From Castor canadensis (lineage: Eukaryota; Chordata; Mammalia; Rodentia; Castoridae), in assembly GCF_047511655.1 (NCBI RefSeq), contig NC_133405.1:93595598-93659597 (forward strand): a stretch of 64,000 nucleotides of DNA, given 5' to 3'. Under the pieces are notes generated by a model that saw only the letters and a program-made list of their open reading frames with translations, ran no database searches and was not told the origin of the DNA. A program made the translations under genes and the position numbers. How positions within the stretch are numbered: position 1 is the stretch's first letter; every line of letters begins with the position of its first letter. This document shows, piece after piece, positions 36,163 to 48,399 of this stretch.

Positions 36163-36689
36163 TATACAAAGGAATATTATTCAGCCATAAAGAAGTATGA
36201 AATTTTGTTGTTTGCAGGTAAATGGATGGTACTGGAGATCATCATGTTAAGTGAAGAAACACAAAGTTCGCTTGTTTTCTCTCATAGGTGGAAGTTAGAT
36301 CCAAATACAAGCATTACCATATATACATATACACATATACACACTCACAGAACATTTTTCCAATAATGGGACTGCTAGAGGAGTCTAGGGGAAGAGGAAC
36401 AAAGAGAATGATAGTGAATAATATTGAAAAACATTGCATTTATATAGGAACAAAACACACTGATAACTGTTGAACAATACAGGCTAGGGGTAAGAAGTAA
36501 GGAAGAGTAATAGAGGGGGTTAGTGTGATTAAAGTACAATATATTTACAGGTAAAACACCAAGGCAAAACCCAACTGAATAATGAACAAATACTTAAACA
36601 ATGAAAGGCAGGAATGTAAAACAGGTCATATTAAGAGGAAGGTACTAGTGGAAGGGAGAGGATAAATGACGAGGGTAAAGGAGGTTGAA

Positions 36690-36905
36690 GTGTTTTCTTT
36701 TTTTTACAACAATAGTAAATTTTTATTTATTTATTTATTTATTTTAATAATTCTAGTTTTTTCCTTTCTAAATTTTTTAACAGAGTTTTTAAAATTTTTT
36801 GTGCAGGGTGGGGGTACATTGTGGCATTTACAAAAGTCCTTACACTGTATCAAATGTATCATATTTGAATTCACCCCATCAACCACTGTCCTTTATCTCT
36901 CCTTC
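36690..36905 (-). mobile_element. L1 3'-end insertion, minus strand, with (TTTA)n
   Basis: A T-run and a (TTTA)n stretch (36,719-36,745) lead into 'gggtgggggtacattgtggc', 'tttacaaaagtccttacact' and 'gaattcaccccatcaacc'. Host L1 3'UTR lies on both sides. Confidence 0.8.
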
Positions 36906-37309
36906 CCCCATTCCTGGAACAGTTATATGTATGAATATGGAACACTGAAAACTGTAGAAGTCATTTTAAGAAGAAGGAGAGGGAAGAGGGACAATAATGG
37001 AGGGAATGAACCAAACTGGAGTACCTTGTAACCATATATGTAAATGTCACAATGAAACCCTTGTACAATTATTATATACTAATAAAAGTGTTTTAAAAAA
37101 GAACACAGAGTGTGCTGTTCTGTTTTGGGCAATGTTGTGCATAAAAATGCAGAGGTAACATTTTTGCTACTTTAGTAACAGAGCTTGCATAGAGTGGTCC
37201 TTTAATAGTAGTTCAATTCCCATAGTTTTTATACCCTGCTTGTAGATATCAGATGTGGAAACAAACTGAGTCAAAGAAACACTGACTTACACAATGTAAA
37301 AGCAGACTC

Positions 37310-38595
37310 TTTTTTTGACTGTTAAAAAAAAGTCCTTTATTCAATAGTTGGTAATTCAAATACTTTTATAAACATTTGCTTTTAACAAACACATAACACA
37401 TTTGTAAGACAGAACAGTTTGCATGAAACATGCCAAACCACTGAAGGGGTACTAATACCAACTCTGATGCAGCGACTGTGAGTCTGGGAGTTTCCCATAA
37501 CTTGGAAACATCAGTTGTCTTGTATAAAAATGTCAAATTCTTATTGGATGTTTCAAAGTCATCTATATTGTGGTTTTTGAATTCTCCAGTCCTATCGAAT
37601 AGAAAATATCTAGTGCATACAATAACAAAATAATCTGCTTTGCATCATTTGTTTATCAGAAGTCATCACACCCTTACTGAGTTAAATTATATCATCTTCA
37701 TTGAAGTTTCATTGCTACAAAGGAATTTTTTCTCTAAGAAGCCTGAGTACCTAGACGTGGATCCTGGCAAATTTTTAACTTTTCTGCTTTTAACAAAAAG
37801 TTCCATTTTAAATTCTTGCCCCAAAATGACCTCATCACTGAATTATAAAATGACAGTATACAGGCTGGTGTCTGGTTTCTGTGCTTTATTAGTGGTAAGT
37901 ATGAGCCCTTGTCTTCAATAAAAAAACAGATGCTATGGCACACTCTCCAATAACCATTTTAAATGTGACATATTTTAAATTTTTGAATTGAGACTTGATG
38001 ATTTGAAGCTGAAAAGCCACAACTTCAGTACTTGCTGAGGAATCATTTTAAGTATATTTATGCACCTTGTTTCTCAAATCACTGGGCATTAATTATGCAA
38101 GCTTACAGAGATATAGGAAACTGTTCATGTTTAAGGAAAGAATTAACCCTACATTACTCTTCAAAATGTTCTGTTTTTTTTCCACTCTACACTTCTGATC
38201 CATTCCTTTAGAATCAGTTATTTCATCTGGGACATGTTGTGAAGTTTCTAGACCACATTTGGGAAATTATTACTTCAAGGGAAGAACAAAGACTTTTCAT
38301 AAAAATTATAATATATACATATGTGTATATATATCATTCACAAACACATATTACAACTGATACAGAAGCCAACATTAAAAAATAACAACATATTTTATAG
38401 TGTTATAAAGAACAACTCACATACTATAATCATTTGGGACAGTTGGTGGGGAAAAAGCAGGGACCTGATATCTCAAACCTGATGGGAAATGCCACAACAT
38501 CCCCTACAAAAACACTCCAGCTTACATAAGGAGGAGAGGGAGCCTCTGCAGTCTATTTTCCTCTAAAAATTCCTCACTGCATCCCCATACCATTA
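37310..38595 (-). pseudogene. Possible 3'UTR retrocopy, parent unknown
   Basis: On the minus strand an AATAAA (37,336-37,341 on plus as tttatt) lies about 20 nt before an A-run (T-run 37,310-37,316 on plus). This is the end structure of a retroposed mRNA. A weak direct repeat, 'taaaagcag', occurs just outside the tail (37,297-37,305) and again at 38,595-38,603, which could be a short TSD for an insert of about 1.28 kb. There is no coding region or recognised gene within; the two ORFs at 37,640-37,943 have no known domain. A chance AATAAA in AT-rich DNA remains possible. Confidence 0.3.
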
Positions 38596-40030
38596 AAAGC
38601 AGTTCTATACCTAATGAGTCTACTCAGAATCCCCACTGTGTAGGAAAGGGCAGTGATCATAAACAATAATCATCTCTCCCTCTTACATAGGATTAAAGAC
38701 AGTTTTCTGACAGGAATTACTAGAAACCTGTGGTTTACTTAGAAAGTGAGTTTAATGGAAGGGAACCTTAATTTCTCCCTGAATGAGTACCCATTAGATC
38801 TTCACAGAGATAGACAGTACCCACCCTTAAAAGAAGCAAATTGCCCATCCTCTGGGCAGAACCACATGACAACAGTTACAAAAGAATGATTCCTGTTTTA
38901 CTAACACGAATCCCAGCATTTGCAGTATTTTATGCCAGATGGTGGTAGACCACTTCCCACAAAACACACTTTTCTCACAAACCACCTCAGGAACATAAAT
39001 TGTACTTTTATCAGTACTTTATAGCTAAGAAGACCGAGGTCCAGAGGCATTCTGTGTTCTCAATGGCCCTGAGCACAGTCCTCTTCAGGTCCTTCCTCAT
39101 TATCCCCTCCCTCTCCTCTTTGTTTACTAGGCTCAGCATATTCACCTCATAGTGTCCTTTCCCTGTTTGTCCTCAACCCTCAGACCAGCTGTCACCTGGC
39201 CACATCCTATAATCCCTCCATTTCCCACATCGTGTGTCTCTGTTCCAGGCTGAGGCTGGGTCCACATGTGAGTTTTCTGACAAGTCAAAGTCATGTTTTC
39301 TTTCAAGAAGCCTGTCATTCATGGTGGGCTTTTGTCCCACAGTGAGTCTTGGTGTCACCAGGAACAACTCAAGAATAGACTGTCCGCATTACAGTGATAA
39401 CCACCTTTTCTAGGAGGGGTCATCTCATGTTCAAGACAGCGATGGCCTCAGAAAAGAGAGAAGAGGAGGAGTCCTAAGAATTCACTCCTGGTGGGGTCAC
39501 TACTTTCAGGAGTCACAGGTTGGAGTGTCCATTGGATCACACCATTCTGCGGGTGGATAGGTGGAGTCAGCCTAGTGTGGGCTCTGCCCCTTCTCCTTGA
39601 ATGGCCCAGTGATTAGTCAGTACCCAGTACAGTTTAATGCCCAGCTTCAATGGCCCAGGGTTGTTTCAAAAGGCCCTGGTCCCCCATCCCCCTTCATTTT
39701 CCCTTCCTACCAGAAGCTCATTTCCATGGCTAAGGAAAAACTCTCATATCATATTTTTACCACTTAAGGCTTGCATCTACACCTTTTTCCTGACAAGATG
39801 CACTTCCTCTATGACCTGGACCATGGTCAGGTGAAATTATAGCTTGGTCAATGCTAAGAGCACAGGTTTAGATTTTGATGATTTTGGACATCCCAAGAAA
39901 GCATAGGGTTTAAGAAAATGCCACTAACCCCCAACCATATTTTAGGCAGTGTTCAGGTCTGCCTTGGCCGATTCCCTCCCAGAGCCTCAATGGTGGGTCT
40001 AGAGGACCTTGTTGGGGTGATTAAATATAA
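38596..40030. other. Anonymous, less AT-rich sequence, no gene seen
   Basis: Composition is more balanced from about 39,000 to 40,000, yet no domain, no consistent long frame and no repeat is recognisable. Confidence 0.4.
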
Positions 40031-40039
40031 TGCAGCAGA

Positions 40040-42705
40040 TAAACAGAAACAAAGACAGAAGCCACATGATCCACTCAATAGATGTAGGGAATGCCTTTGA
40101 TCTTCTCAATAGCTATAGAGAAAACCTTTGACAAAATTCAACAACCTTTCCTGATACAAGCACTGAAGAAACTAGGAGTAGAAGCAATGTTCTTCAACAT
40201 AATAAAGAGTATATAAGACAAATCTATAGCCAATATTATACTAAATAAAGAACACCTGAAATTACTCCCACTACAGTCCGGAATGAGACAGTGATGCCTT
40301 CCTTCCCTACTTCTATTCACTATATTTTTGGAATTTCTAGTCAGAGTAATAAGACAACAACAAGAAATTAAAGGAATTCAGTTAGGGAAGGAAGAAGTCA
40401 AACTATCCTTATTTGTAGGTGACATGATCATATACTTAAGAGACCCTAAAAATATTATTAGAAATCATAAACTCTTTTGGCAAAGTAGCAGGATACAAAA
40501 TTAATGTACAAAAATCAGTAGCTTTCCTATACAACAATGAATAGATTGAGAGAGAAATCAGGTAAAAATGCCAACTTACAATAGCCTCAAAAAGAATAAA
40601 GTACCTTGGAATAAACTTAATGAAGAAAACTAAAGACTTTTTCAATGAAAACTACACGTCACTGAAGAGAAATCAAAGAAGACATCAGAAGATGGAAAGA
40701 TCGCCCATGTTTGTGGATTGGTAGAATCAACATTATGAAAATGGCCATACTACCAACAGCAATCTCCGTGTTCATGACATTCTTCACAGAGATGAAAAAA
40801 TCAATCCTAAAATACATATGGAAACACAAAAGACCTGGAATAGCCAAAGAAATTCTGACCAAAAAGTCCAATGCTGGAGGTATCACAATTCTTGATTTCA
40901 AATAATACTACAGAGCCAAAACAACAACAAAACCCCCCAGCATTTTGTTGGAACAAAAATAGACATGAAGACCAATGGATTAGAATACAAGACCCAGACA
41001 TAAACCCATGCAGCTACAGCCAACTGACTCCTACAAAGGAGCCAAAACACACGATGGAGAAAAGACAGCCTCTTCAACAAATGTTGCTGAGAAAACTGGA
41101 TATCCACATGTAGAAGACTGGAACTAGATTCATGTCTCTCATCCTGTACCAAAAGCAACTCAACATAGACCAAGAACCTTAATATAAGGTCTGAAACTTT
41201 GAAACAATTCCAGGAAGCAGTATGAAAAACACTGGAACAGATAGACACAGGGAACGACTTCCTAAATAGAATTCAAAAGGCTCAGCATCTAAGAGAAAGA
41301 ATGAGCAAATGGGACTGCATCAAACTAAAAAGCTTCTGCACAGCAAAAGAACAGTCACTAGACTCAACAGACTACCCACAGAATGGGAGAAAGTCTTTGC
41401 CAACTACTTATCCGATAAAGGACTAATATCCAGAATCTACAGGGAACTCAAAAAATTCAATTCCCAAAGAATCAACATCCCAATGGAGAAATGGGGACAT
41501 GAATTAAACACAGAAGTCTCAAAGGAAGAGGTACAAATGGCCAATAAGTACACGAAGAAGTCTTCAACTTCCCTGGCTATAAAAGAGATGCAAAGCAAAA
41601 CAACACCTAGGTTTCATCTCACCCCAGTTGGAATGGCCATATTCAAGGGCAAAACCAGCAACACATGCTGGCGACAATGCGACGAAACAGGAACCCTTAT
41701 GTACTGTTGGTGGGAATGCAAATTAGTACAAACATTATGGAAAGCAGTATGGAGATTCCTCAAAAAGCAAAAGGTAGAACTGCCATATGATCCAGTGATA
41801 TTTCTCCTGGGCATGTAGCAAAAAGAACCTAAGTCATGATACAACAGGGACACCTGTACACCAATGTTCATCACAGCACTATTCACGATAGCCAAGCTAT
41901 GAAAAAACCTACATGCCCTACAACTGATGAATTGGTCAAGAAAATGTGCTATATATATACAATGGAGTTTTACTTAGCCATAGGAATAATAACAACATGT
42001 AGTCTGAAGCTAATTGGATGCAATTGGAGGATACCATGCTAAATGAAGTAAGCCAGGCTCAGAAAGAAAAAGGCCACATGTCTTCTCTCATATGTGAAAG
42101 ACAGATCCAAAAGACAAATATATACACAAAACCAAACATGATCATATACAAACTCATATGTAGAACATGTAATACTGAAACTACTCTACGGAGCTCAAGG
42201 AAGGAGAGAAAGTAAAAGAGAATGAGAGATAATCAACAATATTGTAAAGCATAATACCTGTGAAGGTAGAGGATAAAAAGATATGTATTGAAAGCTGTTG
42301 AACAAAGGGGGGATAGGTAAATGTGTAAGGGAGAGTAATGGAAGTGGTTGAATGGACCAAAATAAAGTATACTCACAATGTGGATACATTGAGAAGCCCC
42401 CTTGAACCTTGACTTAAATATTAATAACTAAAGACAGGGCTGTAAAATAAGTAGAGTGTGTATTGGGAGGGTACTTGTGGGAGGAAGAGAGGTACACAAA
42501 GGAGATTAAGATGAGGGAATATGTTGATGGACTTCATATACTTATATGAAGTAGAATGAAGAAACCTCTTACAATCGCTTAAAGTGGGGTTTGGAGGGAG
42601 TTGAGGGGGAGAGATGATGGGGATGAGCTAACCAATTACAATATAAGCTTATTTAGAACTATCACAATAAATCCCTTGTACCACGAGTATATCCTAAAGA
42701 AAAAA
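40040..42705 (+). mobile_element. 2.7-kb 5'-truncated L1, plus strand
   Basis: It starts in the ORF2 RT domain ('gagaaaacctttgacaaaat'). The RT catalytic box reads LFVGDMI (40,408-40,428) where active copies have LFADDMI, so one catalytic Asp is lost. ORF2 continues with '[20 protein letters not shown]' (40,711-40,905), 'NRLPTEWEKVFANYLSDKGL' (41,309-41,818), and the tail 'PTTDELVKKMCYIYTMEFYL'. A 3'UTR runs to about 42,700. Several stops and frameshifts are present. Confidence 0.93.
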
Positions 42706-43124
42706 AATTGTCTTGAGGAGAAAGCATGATTTTGCACATCGACTGCGTGATGGTAACATGGAAGCAAGCATAGTTAAAATTCCAGCCAGTATACATTGCA
42801 AGATGTAATACTATATGACAATTTTAACAAATAGTCAACCAGTGGTTGAGCATTTCCAGCCTGCACACTAAGTGATACAGACAGAAGGGATGGGAGGTTA
42901 TATGAATCTACTTATAAAATGGAATTAATTTTCAAGATTTCATCTTGACTAACTCCTATTTGATGTGCTTCACTCTAATTTTATAACAATGAGTGTCTAC
43001 AAAAACATTTTTGTCTGTCTTGCACAAACTCTTGTGGACAAAATGTACACAGGATACTGGAGGATAAATATATAACAAGAGAAATAACTAAAATAGGTCC
43101 AGTGCGTGTGGACACATATATATA
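42706..43124. other. Anonymous sequence
   Basis: No feature is supported. Confidence 0.35.
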
Positions 43125-43198
43125 GTAGTGGGGCTTGAACTCAAGGCCTCATGCTTGCTAGTCAGGCGCTCTACCACTTAAGCCACACTGCCAGCACC
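43125..43198 (-). mobile_element. ID-like SINE half, minus strand
   Basis: 'gtggggcttgaactcaaggc', 'ctcatgcttgctagtcaggc', 'gctctaccacttaagccaca', 'ctgccagcacc': a reversed and well preserved tRNA-like unit. Confidence 0.9.
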
Positions 43199-43204
43199 AA
43201 GAGC

Positions 43205-44170
43205 TATTCTATTGTAGAAGGAAAGAAAGTATAAATGGGGAAGGGTGAAATGAAAAGTATGGAAGGGAAGGAAAGATATAGTTTAAGGTTGAATACTGAA
43301 AGGCAGTTATCATGGTTCACATAATGACTACAGAATAATGGAAGGGAGGAAAAGTAGAACAGAAAAAAATGAGAAAATGAGCGCAAATCGATATACAAAA
43401 AATCAATACAAACAAACAAAAAATAAAAACATTTCAAATCGAACAGAGACAAAATCAAACATATATATATAAACCCAGAATTTTCAACTGGTCTCCTGAG
43501 CACCAGTTTTTTTTCCCTCAGAGTCCAAGGCTTTCAACCCAGTAGATAGCAGTCAGGTTTGAGACTTGACTCTGGATAAGTCTTTTTGTACTCACTTTCC
43601 AACATAGAGGCTGAGGATTTGGAGATCTAAGTGTATTGTCCGTTGTAAGCTCCTGAGGTCCGGGCCCTCAACCCCCAGCCCCCAAAGAGTTCTCAGAAAA
43701 CGTGTAGTTTCTCCTTCTCTCCAGGTTGTGCTAACTCACAGGTTGTTGTCATAGTCTGTACTGGTGCATCCTAACTTGGGTTGGAAGCTGCCAAGCTGTG
43801 TCTCCTGTCTCACTGCTAAGGTGTACACCACCATGGTTCCTTAAGTGGGGCTGTGGCTGGTGGCAGTGCCTCACCCACCTGAGGGCTCTATCTCTTGATT
43901 CCATGGGGGTTGGTGTTTAGGAAGGTCCACTGCCTGTTGTTTTTCTTGCTGGTTTCTCCACAGAAATTCTGTGCCCATGCTCCCTGGATCCATTTTGCCC
44001 ACAGTTACTATTGTCCTCCTGGGCTCTTGATGGAATCTAAACTACTTTGCCACCACACTCACTTTCTTAGCAGTTCTGCAGGGAATTAGGAATGAGAATA
44101 GCAATTTAATAGGATGTATCCATGAGAAAGAATGGAAGGCAATGTCATTTCATCGGCATCTTGTCATCAC
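43205..44170 (-). mobile_element. Candidate L1 5'UTR, minus strand
   Basis: Read on the minus strand, a GC-rich part (44,170 to 43,500) is followed by a pyrimidine-rich part (43,480 to 43,205), the same order as the plus-strand block at 32,355-33,690. No monomer repeat is visible and no ORF1 follows. This is inferred from composition only; single-copy DNA is the alternative. Confidence 0.3.
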
Positions 44171-44339
44171 TTCTCAACATTAGTTTTGATCATCACATCC
44201 TTTCCCCCTCTCCTTCTGAGATTCCAATGAAAGGAATGATAAACAAGTGGAACTTTTTGTAGGTTCTTAAAGTTCTTATTTTCATTTCAATTTCTTTTTC
44301 TGTTTTGGAGATTTGCCAATTGCTATTGATCTAATGTCA

Positions 44340-44435
44340 CCTTCGCTGCCATTTGTCTCCATTCTCTTTTTGAACTCTGGACCTCCAGTCCCCTAGTCCT
44401 GCACTCTAGGACTTGAGTCACCCTACCAGCCTCCA
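44340..44435 (-). mobile_element. Diverged ID-like SINE fragment, minus strand
   Basis: It reads 'ttgaactctggacctccagt', 'ctgcactctaggacttgagt' and 'caccctaccagcctcc'. It is recognisable but poorly preserved, and flanked by 'ccattctctttttgaa' on both sides (44,359-44,374 and 44,432-44,447), which is probably its target duplication. Confidence 0.65.
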
Positions 44436-44539
44436 TTCTCTTTTTGAAACCCATCCAGAGATATAATGATATAATGATCATCACAGTTTTCCTTTCTATA
44501 ATTTCCGCTTGGGGCTTTCCTCATAAGTGTGTATGTGTG

Positions 44540-44584
44540 AGAGACAGAAAGAGAGAGAGAGAGTGTGTGTGTGTGTGTGTATGC
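44540..44584 (+). repeat. (GA)n(TG)n microsatellite
   Basis: 'agagagagagagag' runs into a (TG)n tract. It generates two spurious overlapping ORFs at 44,444-44,799. Confidence 0.9.
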
Positions 44585-45687
44585 ACACTGAAAAAAATCT
44601 ATTCTTATATTTGTTTCAACATAATTGTGATTGTTACTTGGAATACTTTCATAATAATGGCTTTAAAGATGCCACTAGACAATCTCAACATCCTGTCTTC
44701 CTGGTATTGTATCTTGGATGTCTTTTCCATAGGAGTGTAAATTTTCAGGTTCTTCCAATTCTAAGTAATTCTGAATCGTATGCTGAATATATATTTTGAG
44801 ATTATTCTTGGCCATATGTAGGAGACTTCTTGGTCTTGTGTAAATCCTAAAGAGTATGTTGATATTTTTAAAGCAGCCAGTCTACCTCTCTGTATAGATA
44901 CTTCCTTAGTCATGTCCCTTTCCGTAAGGTGAATTGGGATAGGGAGAGATTCAGTCTAAGGCAGGCATAAGTTCAATTGGTCTCAGTCTTAAGTGTGCTC
45001 TTTGAATCCCAGAGGAACCAAGAAACATAGACTGAGAATAAATTCCAAAGTCCTCAGTGGAGAGCAGAGGAGGGGAGAGAGGTGAGGCAGTACAAAAAGG
45101 CTCTCAAGGTGTACTGCACCATTGAGATTTGCACTGTGGGAAGCAGCAGTTCAAACTGATTTGAACTCCACGGCATTTCTTCTTTAGTACAACTATTCAA
45201 CTCTGCCATCGTTTTGAGAAAATAGCCAATGATTCCGTGTGGCCATGTGTTCCAATAAAAATTTATTTTAGGGAGTAAAAAGAACAAACATAGTAAGTGG
45301 AATGTGCCAGCAAAAGTTGTCACTCAATCTAACTTCTTGTGGTATTTTCCTAAGTGTCAGCATTGTGGCTATCCAGTGGTGAAAGCAAACTTCTCCAGAA
45401 ACATGCTTTTTCAGTATCATGAATCTTACCACGATTTCTTTGTCTATTTGGCTATGAGATAAAAAGACCTCTACTTGGAGTTACGGAAAAGTAACACATT
45501 TGCTGTTACTCTAGTACTTATTTTAAAAGTACTTATCAAACTTAAAAATACACGTTACAATTCAACCATGGAAGTGTTCAAATACAGCTATCTCCTTTGG
45601 CACATTTCTCATTTTCAGGCGTCTCCCTACTGTAAAAAGAGTGGATAGATGAGTAAGATTTGAAATGAGAAAAATGTCCCCTGATTT
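44585..45687. other. Anonymous sequence, no gene seen
   Basis: No recognisable coding or repeat content. Confidence 0.35.
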
Positions 45688-45886
45688 TTTTTTTCTTTTT
45701 TGCGGTACTGGGGCTTGAACTCTGGGCCTACATCTTAAGCCATTCCTCCAGCCTTTTTGTGTCAGGTGTTTTTGAGATAGGGTCTTGTGAACCATTTGCC
45801 CAGGCTGGTTTCAAACTGCGATCCTCCTGATCTCTTGCCCCCTGGGTAGCTAATTACAGGCGTGAATCACTGGCACCTGGCTGACC
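45688..45886 (-). mobile_element. Composite B1/ID-like SINE, minus strand
   Basis: A T-run, then 'gcggtactggggcttgaact' (ID-like) and 'gagatagggtcttgtgaacc', 'cccaggctggtttcaaactg', 'gctaattacaggcgtgaatc' (B1-like). Confidence 0.9.
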
Positions 45887-46269
45887 CCCGATTTTTTGAC
45901 TTCTCAACTCATGTTATTTGATGCTGTCAGAGAGTTGGAGCTTAAAGTTTTATACTTAATGTTGATATTCTTCTTTACTGAAAAGTATACGACTCATTAC
46001 CGACACAGGACAGATCAATTAATAACAAGAATAAATTTCATGTCATATGTTATATGGACTGGGGGAAATGCTTATGCATTCTGCTACATTCTGTCTAGGG
46101 AACCAATTTAATATGAATGTGAAAACCACTGGGGAGAAAACAATACTAGCAACAATATTCTTCTGAGAAATATTTAAGAAGACTCTAAGAAATGGGAGTG
46201 AACTTTTCCTTGGATTCATTTGGCCTAAGGTAGAAAGATCTCCATTCTCCTTACATTAATAGGTAAGAT

Positions 46270-48395
46270 AACTAAAACACAAATTAGCATCTTGACAATT
46301 TTTTGTCTAGATGATTCTGAAGTTCATCTGAGAGATCAAAGTGCTAGAATCAGCAGAGCTAATACTGTCAAACGGTCATATTACCAAAAGCGATCTACCA
46401 ATTCAAAGAAATTCCTCACAATTCCAATGATACCCATCAGAAATACAAATATTCTAACCCTGAAATTTATATGGAAATACAAAAGACCCCAAACAGCCAA
46501 GCAATCCTGAGCAGAATGGCCAATACTAAAGTTACCACCTCCAGTGTACCTGACTTTGAATTACATTAGAGAGCCATATTACAAAAACAGTATAGTAGTG
46601 GCTCAAAAAGAAAAAAAGTTGCTAAAGGAATAGAATGGAAGGTACAGAAATAAGCGGAAGAACCTGTAACCCTCTGACTCTTGACAAAGGTGCCCTAAAC
46701 ATACATCGGAAAATGGACAGCTTTTTCTTTGATGGTACTGGGGCTTGAACTCAGGGCTTCAAACTTCCTAGGCAGGCACTCTGTTGCATGAGCCACACCT
46801 CCATGCATTTTGATCTATTCATTTTGGGGACAGAGTCATGCTTTTTGTCCAGGTTGGCCTGGACTGCAGTCCTCCTATTTTATGCTTCTCCCTGATGCTG
46901 GGTGCCAGATGAATGCTACCTTGATGGTAATTTTTTGCATTGAGATGAGGTCTGGCAAACAGTTTTGCCCAGATAGCCTGGAACCACCATCCTCCTCATC
47001 TCTGCCTCCCAAGTAGCTTAGGATGACAGGTGCATGCCATCCAGCCAGCTATTGGTTGAGATACTGGTTGAGATTGCAGCTCGATAACTTTTTGAGCAGA
47101 CTGGCCAGATCTCAGCCTCCCAAATAGATGAGATTAAAAACATGAACCACTGGCACCCAGATAATAGACAGTCTCTTTAACAAGTGGTAGTTGCGTGAGA
47201 GAAAGAGCTCTCAAATCTTAGCAAAGTCAATAAAAGTGGTGCTGGGATAACTGCATATCCTCATGCAGAAGAATTGATGCGTATTTTCATTCTGCATAGA
47301 GATGGATGAAAGAAATTACTGTAAGACCTGTAACTGTGAGACTATTAGAGCAAAGCCCTTCAAGATCTAGGACAGGCCATTATTTTCTTATTAGGATTCC
47401 AATAGCTTAGGAAATAATAGCAAGAACTGACAAATAGGATTGCATTATGTTAAAAAAGATTCTGCACTGCAAAAAAATAAAGCAATCAACAGAATGATGT
47501 CACAGTGTACAAATTGGAAAAATTATCTTGGCCAGTCATTCATGCAATGGGAGATCTTTATAAAGAATATATCAAGGATACAAAAAGTTAAACAACGGAA
47601 GAACAAATAGTCCAATCAACAAATGGGCTATCGAACTGAGCACACTTTTTAATGAAGAAGTTTAAACAACCAATAAATACAAGAGCAAATGTTCAACATC
47701 ATTATCTGTCAGGAAAATGCAAATCAAAATGACATTGTCATTCTCTCACACCCAGGTTAGAATGGCTATCAACAAGAAAATAGAAACAACATATGTTGGT
47801 GAGGATGAGGAGAAAAAGGAACCCTTATTCACTGATGGCTGAAATGTAAATTGCTCCAGCCAGTATGTAAATCATTATGGAGTTTCTCACCATGCTAAAA
47901 ATAGAACTTCCACAGCATCCAGCCATACCACTTGTGGATAGTATCCCAACGAATGAAAGTAGGCTTACTATAGAAATACCTGAATATCAATATTTATCAC
48001 TGTACTATTCGAATAACTAATTTATGGAATCAGCATAGGTGCTCATCAACAGGTGACTAGAAAAGTAAATGAAACTTTACTCAACCAGCAAAAGGAATGA
48101 AATAACATCAATTGCAGGAAAATGGATGACATAAGAGATCATCGTGTTAAGTAAAATAAGCAAGTCTCTCAAAGACATGGATCACATGCTTTCTCTCATA
48201 TGTGGAATCTAGGGAAGAAAAAGGACATGAAAGTGAAAAGGGGCCTAATAGAGATGTGGGAGTGGAAAGTGGGAGGAGGTATAAGAAAGAGTAACAGAGC
48301 GGTGAAAATGATCGAAGTACATTATATGCATGTAGGGAGGAGCTAGCACAATGGAAGATCTCACTTTGTACAATCACTGTGCCATAATGATTTTT
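46270..48395 (+). mobile_element. Ancient L1 ORF2 C-terminal half and 3'UTR, with SINE insertions
   Basis: Eroded ORF2 ('[16 protein letters not shown]' ends the frame at 46,510) continues after the SINE cluster at 47,167 ('gacagtctctttaacaagtg'). It passes through 'atgtcacagtgtacaaattg' and the tail region near 48,060 to a 3'UTR ending about 48,395. It is older than the other plus-strand L1s, to judge by the density of changes. Confidence 0.85.
46724..47165 (-). mobile_element. Cluster of composite SINEs, minus strand
   Basis: A reversed ID-like half ('gatggtactggggcttgaac') is followed by at least two reversed B1-like bodies ('caggttggcctggactgcag' and 'gatagcctggaaccaccatc') and a third remnant near 47,100-47,160 ('cagcctcccaaatagatgag'). 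The host L1 is split between 'aatggacag' and 'aatagacag', a probable TSD. Confidence 0.8.
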
Positions 48396-48399
48396 AAAA

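Larger units (their letters stand above)
33880..37095 (+). mobile_element. L1 ORF2 C-terminal half and 3'UTR, interrupted twice
   Basis: ORF2 reads in pieces from '[20 protein letters not shown]' (34,127) through the C-terminal region to 'gaatggtttaagaaaatgtg' at 35,303. A second L1 enters at 35,325, and the host resumes at about 36,163 ('tatacaaaggaatattattc'). Its 3'UTR is broken again by a minus-strand L1 3' end at about 36,690-36,905, and it ends 'ctaataaaagtg' near 37,090. Numerous stops are present. Confidence 0.9.
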
